Source of the DNA: JAFGTX01 sp942492225
GTDB lineage: Bacteria; Bacillota; Clostridia; Peptostreptococcales; Acidaminobacteraceae
NCBI GenBank assembly: GCA_942492225.1
Contig: CALODS010000030.1
Coordinates: 1-16,393 of the forward strand
Reading direction: 5' to 3'
Length of the DNA stretch: 16,393 nt
The notes under the pieces: model-generated
Database searches by the model: none
Told to the model about the DNA's origin: nothing
The model's input: only the letters and a program-made list of their open reading frames with translations
Shown: positions 1 to 6,959 of the stretch, piece after piece
Layout of the letters: each line of letters begins with the position of its first letter
Position numbering within the stretch: the first letter of the stretch is position 1
Program-made: the position numbers and the translations under genes

Positions 1-982
1 GATGTATTGCTAAACCACTGGTGCTGGTGGCTATTCAAAGGCGATGCGCACGCTACCCGTCCTATTTGATATTGCAAAAACAATAGAACGTCATGGTAAT
101 AAAGCAATATTAATCAATTTTACAAATCCTGCTGGGATGATGACAGAGGCACTATTAAAATACACTTCTGTAAAAACCATCGGACTTTGTAATGTTCCCT
201 TGACGATGCGGATGAACATTGCAAAAATGTTAACTGTTAATTGGCAGGACATTTCGATAGACTACGTTGGGTTAAATCATCTGGTTTATGGGCATAAGGT
301 ATACCACAAGGGAATAGATATTACTAAATCAGTTATAGCGCTAATGTGTGAAGGACACACGTTCTCAATGAAAAACATTCCAGATTTAGCATTTAATCCT
401 GCTCTATTAGAAAGTTTACAAATGGTGCCCTGTCCATACCACCGTTATTTTTATCAAAAGGTTTCTATGTTAAAAGACGAAATGGATGCCTTAGCATCTA
501 CAGGTAAAACTAGAGCAGATGATGTCATCGCCATTGAAACGGAATTATTTAATATTTATAAGGATCCTAATCAAGTGGAAAAACCTAAAGCATTAGAAAA
601 TCGTGGTGGGTCTTATTATTCTGATGCAGCCATATCACTTATTAGCTCGCTTTATAACAATACAGGATTTATACACACCGTTAATGTTCAAAATAACGGT
701 ACCATAAGAACGTTGCCAGATGATGTTGTTATGAGGTAATGCCATTGTCGATAGTCGAGGGCTAAGACCAATCGAGGTTTGGACAATTACCAACGATCAG
801 TAGTGATTGACACAAAGCATGTTAAATGCTATGAAGAACTGGCTATTGAAAGCATCGTGACTAAGAATAGACAGCTGGCACTTCAAGCGCTTATCACACA
901 TCCTCTTATAGGGGATGCAGATCTTGCGGAATCAATTTTAATGGAATTAACAGAAGCAAACAAAGAATTTTTTCAGTTTTAG
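1..982 (+). pseudogene. GH4 family 6-phospho-glycosidase (6-phospho-beta-glucosidase-like), 5'-truncated and frameshifted
   Basis: This is the C-terminal two thirds of a glycoside hydrolase family 4 enzyme. The family hydrolyses phosphorylated disaccharides delivered by PTS transport, using NAD+ and a divalent metal. Visible family marks are TTGAGG near the left edge, NFTNPAG, the metal-ligand Cys in GLCNVP, the His in VGLNHL, and RGGSYYSDAA. The frame is open from 14 to a stop at 737. The protein continues in frame 3 (AIVDSRGLRPIEVW, about 741-800) and then returns to frame 2 (SVVIDTKHVKCYEEL... to the stop at 980). One extra base at each of about 734, 739 and 801 would restore a continuous family-like C-terminus. 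A TAA at 11-13 just before TTGAGG implies another lesion at the left edge. About 110 N-terminal residues lie outside the window. The substrate cannot be read from sequence. Its neighbours, mupG-like and nagB, suggest an amino-sugar disaccharide phosphate. The breaks may be sequencing errors rather than true inactivation. Confidence 0.85.
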
Positions 983-991
983 GAGGGTATT

Positions 992-2086
992 ATGAAAGGT
1001 TTAGGAATTACAATTTATCCAGAAAATGCATCTTTTGAAAGCATTAGAGATTATATTATAAAAGCATCAAATCAGGGATTTACAAGAATTTTTACTTGTT
1101 TAATTTCACTTGATCAAGAATCTTTTGAAAAGTATAGAGATTTATTGGCAGTAGCAAACGCACATAATATGAGTGTTATTGCGGATATTGATCCTTCAGT
1201 GATGGAAACATACAATATCGACTATAAAAATCTAAAATTTTTCAAAGATTTAGGGCTTGTCGGGTATACGTCTAGATCTTGGTTTTCAGGACATGAAGAA
1301 AGCGTTATGTCACAAAATCCTTATGGTCTATCCATTGAATTAAATATGAGCAATGGGACAAAATATGTTGATAATATTATGAGTTACCAGGCGAACGAAA
1401 ATCAATTAATAGGATGTCATAATTTTTATCCACATCGTTATACTGGATTAGAATATGATCATTTTATAAAATGTTCAGAACAGTTTAGAGCCTATGGACT
1501 TCGAACCGCTGCTTTTGTTTCATCATCAGTTGCTCAATTTGGACCTTGGCCGGTGAGCGAAGGGTTACCTACATTGGAATCCCATAGAACATTATCTATT
1601 ACCACACAAGCAAAAGAACTCTTTAATACAGGTTTAATTGATGATGTTATTATTGGCAATATGTTTGCAAGTGATGAAGAACTTGAAGCCCTTGGTCAAT
1701 TAAATAAAACAATTTTATCGTTTGCCGTAGAATTAGAGGACAATATCAATGAATTTCATAAAACAATTGTATTAGAAGAACCACACTTTAATAGAGGTGA
1801 TGTTTCTGCTTATATGATTCGTTCAACACAAAGTCGTGTGAAATATAAAAACGAAGAATTTCCAGCAATTAATACAAGACCTATTAGAAGAGGTGACATC
1901 ATTATTGAAAGTTCACTTTATAAAAGATATGCAGGAGAGTTACAAGTAGCTCTTAAAGATATGGAGAATTCAGGGAAATCTTCTATTGTTGGTAGAATAA
2001 TTGAAGAAGAGGTTTACTTATTAGATGCCATTAAACCATGGCAACATTTTACATTTACAGAAAGCAAAGGTCGACGCAATGATTAA
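992..2086 (+). CDS. mupG: MupG-like (DUF871) TIM-barrel protein, putative 6-phospho-N-acetylmuramidase
   Basis: This 364-residue protein has the DUF871/MupG architecture: an N-terminal TIM-barrel opening with GLGITIYPE, a conserved NPYGLSIELN and HNFYPH core, and a C-terminal cyclophilin-like domain (about residues 250-360, with NTRPIRRGDIIIE). Characterised MupG proteins cleave MurNAc-6-phosphate-GlcNAc from cell-wall recycling in the cytoplasm, but other DUF871 members are untested, so the substrate is inferred. An AGGAGGG ribosome binding site overlaps the stop of the upstream GH4 gene, and the 3' end overlaps nagB by 8 nt, so the three genes form an operon. Oddity: residues at about 1262-1286 read GYTSRSWFSG, where the alternative frame reads GIRLDLGFSG, the family-like sequence. 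A compensating pair of one-base indels is therefore likely, and the protein as written probably lacks a conserved motif. Family assignment is firm; enzymatic specificity is not. Confidence 0.85.
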   Translation: MKGLGITIYPENASFESIRDYIIKASNQGFTRIFTCLISLDQESFEKYRDLLAVANAHNMSVIADIDPSVMETYNIDYKNLKFFKDLGLVGYTSRSWFSGHEESVMSQNPYGLSIELNMSNGTKYVDNIMSYQANENQLIGCHNFYPHRYTGLEYDHFIKCSEQFRAYGLRTAAFVSSSVAQFGPWPVSEGLPTLESHRTLSITTQAKELFNTGLIDDVIIGNMFASDEELEALGQLNKTILSFAVELEDNINEFHKTIVLEEPHFNRGDVSAYMIRSTQSRVKYKNEEFPAINTRPIRRGDIIIESSLYKRYAGELQVALKDMENSGKSSIVGRIIEEEVYLLDAIKPWQHFTFTESKGRRND

Positions 2087-2807
2087 ATTAGAAATAGAAA
2101 AATCACCCTTATTAGTAGCGAAAAAAGCAAGCCTCTTTTACCAAGAACTTCTCGCTCAAAAGCCAAATGCAGTTCTTGGGCTAGCAACTGGATCTACACC
2201 CATTTTGTTATATAAGGAATTAGTAAAACTTTATGAAAAAAAGGTAATAGATTTTAGTCAAGCGATATGCTTTAATCTTGATGAGTATTGTCATATTCCT
2301 AAAGAACATCCACAAAGTTATAATACGTTTATGCATGAGCAACTTTATCACGCTGTTAACATTTCATCTAAAAACACTTTTATTCCAAAAGGAGATGAGG
2401 TGGATTTATCAAAAGAATGTAAACGATACAATGCACTTTTACAAGAACATGGTCCAATTGACCTCCAATTACTTGGTATTGGTAGAAACGGACATGTTGG
2501 ATTTAATGAACCAAACACTGAATTAGAAATAGGTACTCATGTGGTTAAATTAAAAGATGAAACCATAAATGATAATAGTAGATTCTTTGATACTGATGAA
2601 GAGGTTCCTAAATATGCCATTAGTGTTGGAATGAAAACAATATTAACTTCAAAAAAAATTTTGCTACTTGCAGTTGGGAAAGAAAAAGCAACTATTGTAA
2701 AAGAACTTTTGGAAAGTCGAATCACAACAAATATCCCTGCAAGTTTACTTCATCTTCATAGTGATATTACACTAATATGTGATGAAGCTGCAGCATCACT
2801 TTTGTAA
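2079..2807 (+). CDS. nagB: Glucosamine-6-phosphate deaminase NagB
   Basis: NagB converts glucosamine-6-phosphate to fructose-6-phosphate plus ammonia, the last step feeding amino sugars into glycolysis. From the ATG at 2079 the protein is 242 residues, the usual length for Bacillus-type NagB. Motifs are LGLATGSTP (phosphate binding), FNLDEY with the general-base Asp68, and LGIGRNGHVGFNEP with His139 and Glu144 at the active site. The open frame extends upstream to 2025, but that part overlaps the DUF871 gene and does not resemble NagB, so 2079 is preferred. This start overlaps the upstream stop as ATGATTAA, suggesting translational coupling; only a weak AAAGG precedes it. The gene ends the operon and is followed directly by a terminator. 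Unlike its neighbours on both sides, it shows no sign of indels. Confidence 0.95.
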   Translation: MIKLEIEKSPLLVAKKASLFYQELLAQKPNAVLGLATGSTPILLYKELVKLYEKKVIDFSQAICFNLDEYCHIPKEHPQSYNTFMHEQLYHAVNISSKNTFIPKGDEVDLSKECKRYNALLQEHGPIDLQLLGIGRNGHVGFNEPNTELEIGTHVVKLKDETINDNSRFFDTDEEVPKYAISVGMKTILTSKKILLLAVGKEKATIVKELLESRITTNIPASLLHLHSDITLICDEAAASLL

Positions 2808-2811
2808 AAAC

Positions 2812-2846
2812 AGCCTTCAGATTATACAATCTGAAGGCTAATTTTT
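2812..2846 (+). terminator. Rho-independent terminator after nagB
   Basis: A perfect 12-bp stem (AGCCTTCAGATT / AATCTGAAGGCT) with a 4-nt loop is followed by AA and five T residues. It lies 5 nt after the nagB stop and closes the amino-sugar operon. Confidence 0.93.
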
Positions 2847-2937
2847 AAAAAAAAACGCTGAAAGCAAGTGAGTGACCGCCTTGTATGTTACCAATTTAAC
2901 AATGTGGTTATACATATTGCAATTACCTAAAACTTAC

Positions 2938-2964
2938 ATTGTATACAAGACAATTGTATACAAT
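2938..2964. promoter_or_regulatory. Tandem palindromic operator (TTGTATACAA type) upstream of the oxidoreductase operon
   Basis: The 11-mer ATTGTATACAA occurs at 2938 and again at 2953, 15 bp apart. Each copy contains the perfect palindrome TTGTATACAA, and the second is a 12-bp palindrome, ATTGTATACAAT. Such symmetric sites resemble operators of GntR/FadR-type dimeric regulators (inference from the general shape, not a match I can verify). They lie in a 256-nt leader (2847-3102) between the nagB terminator and the ferredoxin gene that otherwise holds no gene. A possible promoter overlaps them: TTGCAA at 2917 and TATACA at 2942 with a long 19-nt spacer. Binding here would block transcription of the operon. 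Confidence 0.5.
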
Positions 2965-3102
2965 AATACGAGGAGCCAATTATACGTTGTGCAACTAAAA
3001 TTGCATTTTTGTATATTTTCTGTGAATAATGAAATTTTTATTGCAAAACCAACTAGATATGCTATCATAAGGATGAAGTTATTTTCGAGGAGGCTTACTT
3101 TA

Positions 3103-3297
3103 ATGGATGCTAGAAATAATCAAGAAATTAAAATCAAAAAAGCATGGTGTAAAGGCTGCGGCATTTGTGTTGCATTTTGTCCAAAAAAAGTACTAGGTCT
3201 AGATTCAATGAAGGTAAAATTGAAATGTTTGATACTGAGAACTGTATCAAATGTGGTCAGTGTGAGCAAGAGATGTCCTGATTTTGCAATTTTCTAG
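3103..3297 (+). CDS. 2-oxoacid:ferredoxin oxidoreductase ferredoxin subunit (VorD/KorD-like), compensated frameshifts
   Basis: This is a small 2x[4Fe-4S] ferredoxin subunit that passes electrons out of a four-subunit 2-oxoacid oxidoreductase. The ATG at 3103 follows a strong GAGGAGG. The first cluster motif is intact (CKGCGICVAFCPKKVLGLD). The second is garbled: the ORF reads MKVKLKCLILRTVSNVVSVSK, while the +1 frame of the same DNA encodes NEGKIEMFDTENCIKCGQCEQ, the expected CxxCxxC. The annotated frame returns at RCPDFAIF. A missing A near 3208-3210 and an extra G near 3273 would explain this. A further missing T near 3290-3293 would extend the C-terminus by LGGIE to a TAA at about 3309-3311 overlapping the next ATG. 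The upstream extension of the open frame to 2872 has no family similarity and is rejected. As written, only one iron-sulfur cluster could bind. Confidence 0.8.
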   Translation: MDARNNQEIKIKKAWCKGCGICVAFCPKKVLGLDSMKVKLKCLILRTVSNVVSVSKRCPDFAIF

Positions 3298-3310
3298 GAG
3301 GTATAGAGTA

Positions 3311-4453
3311 ATGAGTAAAGTAGTTCAAGCTCCTTAATCCAAGGCAATGAGGCTTGTGTTGAAGGCGCTCTATACGCTGGCATGAAATTCTATGGTGGTT
3401 ACCCAATCACTCCTTCTACTGAAATCGCAGAAAAATCTGCAGAAGAGTTACCTAAGGTAGGCGGTAAGTTTATCCAAATGGAAGACGAAATCGCAGGTAT
3501 TGCTGCTGCTATTGGCGGTTCATTCGCAGGTTCAAAGGCTATGACAGCAACTTCTGGTCCTGGCTTTTCTTTAAAGCAAGAAAATATCGGTTATGCTGCA
3601 ATCGCAGAAATTCCACTGGTTATTGTTAACGTACAGCGTGGCGGTCCATCAACTGGTCTTCCAACTGCACCTGCACAAGGTGATGTTATGCAAGCTATGT
3701 GGGGTACGCACGGCGATCATCCGGTGATCGCGGTATCTCCTATGAGTGTTACTGAAACATTCACAGAAACAGTACGTGCTTTCAACTTGGCTGAAAAGTA
3801 TCGTACACCAGTTATCCTGCTTACTGACGAAGTAGTGGGTCATATGAGAGAGAAAATTGAAATTCCTGCAGTTGGGGAATTGGAAATTTACGATCGACTT
3901 GGCCCGGTTGAAGCGGATGATGAAAATACTCACCATACGGCGTTGAGGAAGGCGAATTGTACCAAGAATGGCAGATTTCGGTTCTGGTCATAGATACCAT
4001 GTAACAGGATTATTCCATGACGAAACTGGCTTTCCAAGTAACAGTTATTCAAACGCAGGTTACATGTTAGATAGAATTATGAGCAAAGTTAATGACAATA
4101 TTGATGATATCGTTACATTTGAAGAGTATATGATGGATGATGCTGAAGTTGTTATTCTTTCTTATGGTTCTAGTGCCAGATCAGCAAAAGGTGCTATTAA
4201 ACAATTAAGAGCAGAAGGTATCAAAGCAGGTTTATTTAGAGCGATTACAATCTGGCCTTTCCCAGAAAAGCAAGTCGTTGAATTAAGTAAAAAAGTTAAA
4301 AATATTGTTGTTGCAGAATTAAATCTAGGTCAATATGTTTATGAAGTAGAACGTGTTGTAAGAGGAAATGCAACAGTAACACACGTTGGAAAAGCTGATG
4401 GAGATGTGTTGACACCCTCAGAAATTGCAGCAAAAGTTAAGGAGGTAATCTAA
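3311..4453 (+). pseudogene. vorB: 2-oxoacid:ferredoxin oxidoreductase alpha subunit (VorB/KorA-like), frameshifted
   Basis: This is the large alpha subunit, which pairs with the TPP-binding beta subunit to decarboxylate a 2-oxoacid oxidatively to acyl-CoA. AGGAGG precedes the ATG at 3311. Family sequence is clear (KFYGGYPITPSTEIAE, TSGPGFSLKQE, NVQRGGPSTGLPT, QGDVMQAMWGTHGDHP, LTDEVVGHMRE, MADFGSGHRYHVTGL), but it is spread over three frames. The first frame hits TAA at 3335; one extra T there gives MSKVVQAPLIQGNEACVEGALYAGMK. Two more one-base losses, in the CC run at 3933 and the G at 3959, connect ...DENTH to PYGVEEGEL and then to VPRMADFG. With these repaired, the gene encodes about 380 residues. 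Branched-chain 2-oxoacid (VOR) versus 2-oxoglutarate (KOR) specificity is not decidable here. Codons before about 3960 are noticeably richer in G and C than those after. Confidence 0.85.
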
Positions 4454-5283
4454 TGAATAATCCAGTTATTGAAAAATATTTTAGAATGGATAAATTACCT
4501 CACATTTGGTGTCCTGGATGTGGAAATGGTATTATTATGCTTGCACTTGCAAAAGCAATTGATAAGCTTGGTTTAGATAAAGACAAAGTGTGTATTGTTT
4601 CTGGTATCGGTTGTTCTTCAAGAGCACCTGGTTACATGGATTTTAATACACTTCACACAACACATGGTAGAGCACTTGCATTTGCTACAGGTGTTAAACT
4701 TTCAAATCCTGAACTAGAAGTGATAGTAATTTCAGGTGATGGAGATGCATCTGCTATTGGTGGTAATCACTTAATCCATGCAGCAAGAAGAAATATTGGT
4801 ATTACGACTATCGTGTTTAACAATAATATTTATGGTATGACAGGTGGACAATACTCTCCAACGACACCAACAGGTGAATTAGGAACAACTGCACCTCACG
4901 GAAACATTGATCCATCATTTGATATTGCTATGTTAGCAGCGGCTGCAGGTGCAACTTATTCAGCTAGATCAACGGTTTACCACGCTAAACAATTAGAAGC
5001 AATGATTGAAAAAGCAATTGCACATAAAGGATTCTCTATGGTAGAAGCAATTACAACTTGCCCTACTTACTACGGTAGAAAAAATAAAAAAGGTTCTGCA
5101 GCTGATATGATTTCATACCTTAAAGATGCATTTATCGACATTAAAGTTGCTGAAAAATTACCAGAAGAGAAAAAAGCTGGTAAATTCTTAATGGGTGAAT
5201 TTAAAAATATTCAAGAAGCCGCAGAGTATACTGAAGAGTACCAGAAGATCATTGATAGCGTTATAAAAGCAGAGGAGATGAAT
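4453..5283 (+). CDS. 2-oxoacid:ferredoxin oxidoreductase beta subunit (TPP-binding)
   Basis: This subunit binds thiamine diphosphate and a [4Fe-4S] cluster. Visible motifs are WCPGCGNGI (residues 19-27, cluster/TPP region), IGCSSRAPGYMDF, the TPP-Mg motif GDGDASAIGGNH (95-106) and its completing Asn in NNNIYGMTGGQ, then PTTPTGELGTTAPHG. The start ATG overlaps the alpha stop as TAATG and is preceded by AAGGAGG. The same frame continues without a stop through the gamma subunit to 5433. I place the boundary at the ATG at 5284 because that is where gamma family sequence (TEIRLSGSGGQG) begins and because AGAGGAG precedes it. The beta part is then 277 residues, normal for the family. Whether it is truly fused to gamma or a stop has been lost to an indel is open. 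No indel is evident inside the conserved core. Confidence 0.9.
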
Positions 5284-5824
5284 ATGTCTAACCAAACAGA
5301 AATAAGATTATCAGGTTCAGGTGGACAAGGTCTTATTTTTGCTGGTATTATACTAGCAGAGGCAGCAATTCATCGATGGCAAGAATGCTATTCAATCTCA
5401 ATCATATGGACCAGAGGCACGTGGCGGCGCTAGTAAAGCAGAAGTAATTATTAGCACAGAAGAAATTCATTTTCCTAAAGTTCAAACAGAAGATCTTTTA
5501 TTATCATTAACACAAATTGCTGCTGATAAATATTTATCTGAAATTGATGAAGATGGTGTAATAATCGTCGATTCAGCAATCAACTTACCAGACAATATAA
5601 AGGCCAAAAGAGTTATTCAAATTCCTATTTTAAAAACTGCAAATGAAGTTATTGGTAAACCGATTGTAGCAAATATTGTTGCAGTTGGTGCTATAACTCA
5701 AATTACTGGCGTTGTTAGTAAAGAAGCTGTAGAAAATGCCGTATTAAGCAGAGTACCAAAAGGGACAGAAGAACTAAACAGATTAGCTCTTGAAGAAGGG
5801 TATAAATTGGCCTTAAATTTATAA
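5284..5824 (+). pseudogene. 2-oxoacid:ferredoxin oxidoreductase gamma subunit, one-base frameshift
   Basis: The gamma subunit begins MSNQTEIRLSGSGGQGLIFAGIILAEAAI, typical of the family, in frame 1. At 5371 the reading must drop one base (the C in ATTCATCGATGG) to continue as IDGKNAIQSQSYGPEARGGASKAEV in frame 2. That frame is open to the TAA at 5822-5824, ending RLALEEGYKLALNL. Together they make about 179 residues, a normal length. Without the correction, the frame ends at 5433 after a nonsense tail. The second half has no start codon of its own that would make it a separate gene, so it is easily missed. It is part of the ferredoxin-alpha-beta-gamma operon; the regulator gene follows 21 nt later. 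The lesion is either a sequencing insertion or a young pseudogene. Confidence 0.85.
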
Positions 5825-5845
5825 AATGATTTAAGGGGAGATTCC

Positions 5846-6709
5846 ATGATGAGTACAAGTAATGATTTGCTAAACAGAATTGAATCGAATTATTTAGGAC
5901 TAAGTAAGGGACAAAAACGTATTGCAGATTATATATTAGCAAATTACGATAAAGTTGCATTTATGACGGCATCTGCTCTAGGGGATGTTGTAGGCGTAAG
6001 TGAGTCAACTGTTGTTCGATTTGCCAATGCACTTGACTATGAGGGGTATCCACAATTACAAAAAGCTCTACAAGAATCTATAAAAACAAAGTTAACAACT
6101 GTTCAACGATTTGAAATGTCAAAGGATCAAGATATTAAAGAAAACTATCTTAAACAAATTATGGCTTCTGACATGGAAAATATCAGAAAAACCATTGAAA
6201 ATGTTGATGAAGAAATGATTCAAGAGATAGTAGACAGTCTTCACGGCGCAAGAAAAGTGTATATTTTGGGGCTTAGAAGTTCATCTGTTCTCGCTAATTA
6301 TCTTGGTTTTTATCTGAATTTTATACTAGATTCAGTGACAATTGTACCACATGGTGCAAATAATTTATTTGATCAGTTATTGAATATTCAAGAAGATGAT
6401 GTTCTTATCACATTTTCTTTCCCTAGATACTCTAAAACAACTTATGAAGTTGTTGAATTTGCAAAAAATCAGGGTGCTACGTTGATTGGTATAACCGACA
6501 GCCAAAGTTCACCACTTGTACCTTTTTCAGATTTCTATTTAACTGCAAAGTATAATATGAATACATTTATTGATTCTCTGGTTGCACCAATGAGTCTTGT
6601 AAATGCTTTAATTATCGCAGTGAGTATTAGAGAAAAAGATCGCGTTGAAAAGACCTTTAATAAACTCGAAAAAATCTGGGATGAATATAAAATTTATAAT
6701 CCAAAATAA
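5846..6709 (+). CDS. MurR/RpiR family transcriptional regulator
   Basis: This 287-residue regulator has an N-terminal HTH_6 DNA-binding domain (about 1-75, recognition region VSESTVVRFANAL) and a C-terminal SIS sugar-phosphate-isomerase-like domain (about 128-260, with VYILGLRSSSVLANYLG and DVLITFSFPRYSKTT). RpiR proteins usually sense phosphosugars and control sugar or amino-sugar catabolic genes. AAGGGGAG precedes the start; ATG at 5846 and ATG at 5849 are both usable. It lies 21 nt after the gamma subunit with no terminator between them, so it is probably co-transcribed with the oxidoreductase. A plausible but unproven target is the GH4-mupG-nagB operon 3 kb upstream. A strong terminator follows. 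Confidence 0.92.
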   Translation: MMSTSNDLLNRIESNYLGLSKGQKRIADYILANYDKVAFMTASALGDVVGVSESTVVRFANALDYEGYPQLQKALQESIKTKLTTVQRFEMSKDQDIKENYLKQIMASDMENIRKTIENVDEEMIQEIVDSLHGARKVYILGLRSSSVLANYLGFYLNFILDSVTIVPHGANNLFDQLLNIQEDDVLITFSFPRYSKTTYEVVEFAKNQGATLIGITDSQSSPLVPFSDFYLTAKYNMNTFIDSLVAPMSLVNALIIAVSIREKDRVEKTFNKLEKIWDEYKIYNPK

Positions 6710-6717
6710 ATAATTGT

Positions 6718-6746
6718 TGCGCCAGACGTTTGTCTGGCGCATTTTT
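6718..6746 (+). terminator. Rho-independent terminator after the RpiR gene
   Basis: A perfect 10-bp GC-rich stem (TGCGCCAGAC / GTCTGGCGCA) with a 4-nt loop (GTTT) is followed by five T residues, 8 nt past the stop codon. Confidence 0.95.
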
Positions 6747-6763
6747 ACAGTTGGATTTAATTA

Positions 6764-6824
6764 GACACGTTTAAGATAAATATCTATTAACATGTTTGTT
6801 ATATGAGTTTTTCTTAAACGTGTC
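6764..6824. repeat. 13-bp inverted repeat with 35-nt spacer in the RpiR-GNAT gap
   Basis: GACACGTTTAAGA at 6764-6776 is perfectly repeated in inverted orientation as TCTTAAACGTGTC at 6812-6824. A run of seven T follows at 6831-6837. The element sits just after the RpiR terminator in a 213-nt gap without genes. It could be a regulatory RNA hairpin, a terminator-like structure or the ends of a very small mobile remnant. The sequence does not decide between these. Confidence 0.6.
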
Positions 6825-6959
6825 ATCCTGTTTTTTTGAACAACAGCAGATACTTTATTTTTAACAAATATATTAAATAATTGTGATACTTTTATAGCAT
6901 CACTAGGAATTGACAAATTTATGCACTATAATTAAAAAAGGAAAGGGCGTTACTCAAAT

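Noticed and set aside
2025..2078. NagB starting at the ATG at 2025
   Set aside because: It would add 18 unrelated residues and overlap the DUF871 gene by 62 nt; the start at 2079 gives the standard 242-residue protein.
2872..3102. Upstream extension of the ferredoxin ORF by 77 codons
   Set aside because: The translation has no family similarity, and a strong GAGGAGG precedes the ATG at 3103. The region contains the palindromic operators and is better read as a leader.
3311..5433. Programmed ribosomal frameshifting in the oxidoreductase operon
   Set aside because: There are several shifts in both directions at ordinary short runs, without slippery heptamers plus downstream structure, and equal lesions in unrelated neighbouring genes. 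Error or decay is simpler.
6764..6837. Miniature transposable element
   Set aside because: The repeats are 13 bp, but no target-site duplication is seen and no second copy exists in the window; kept only as an inverted repeat of unknown role.
6910..6932. TTGACA and TATAAT as a consensus promoter for the GNAT gene
   Set aside because: Both hexamers are perfect, but only 11 nt separate them, too short for a sigma-A promoter; only the TATAAT is kept as a possible -10.
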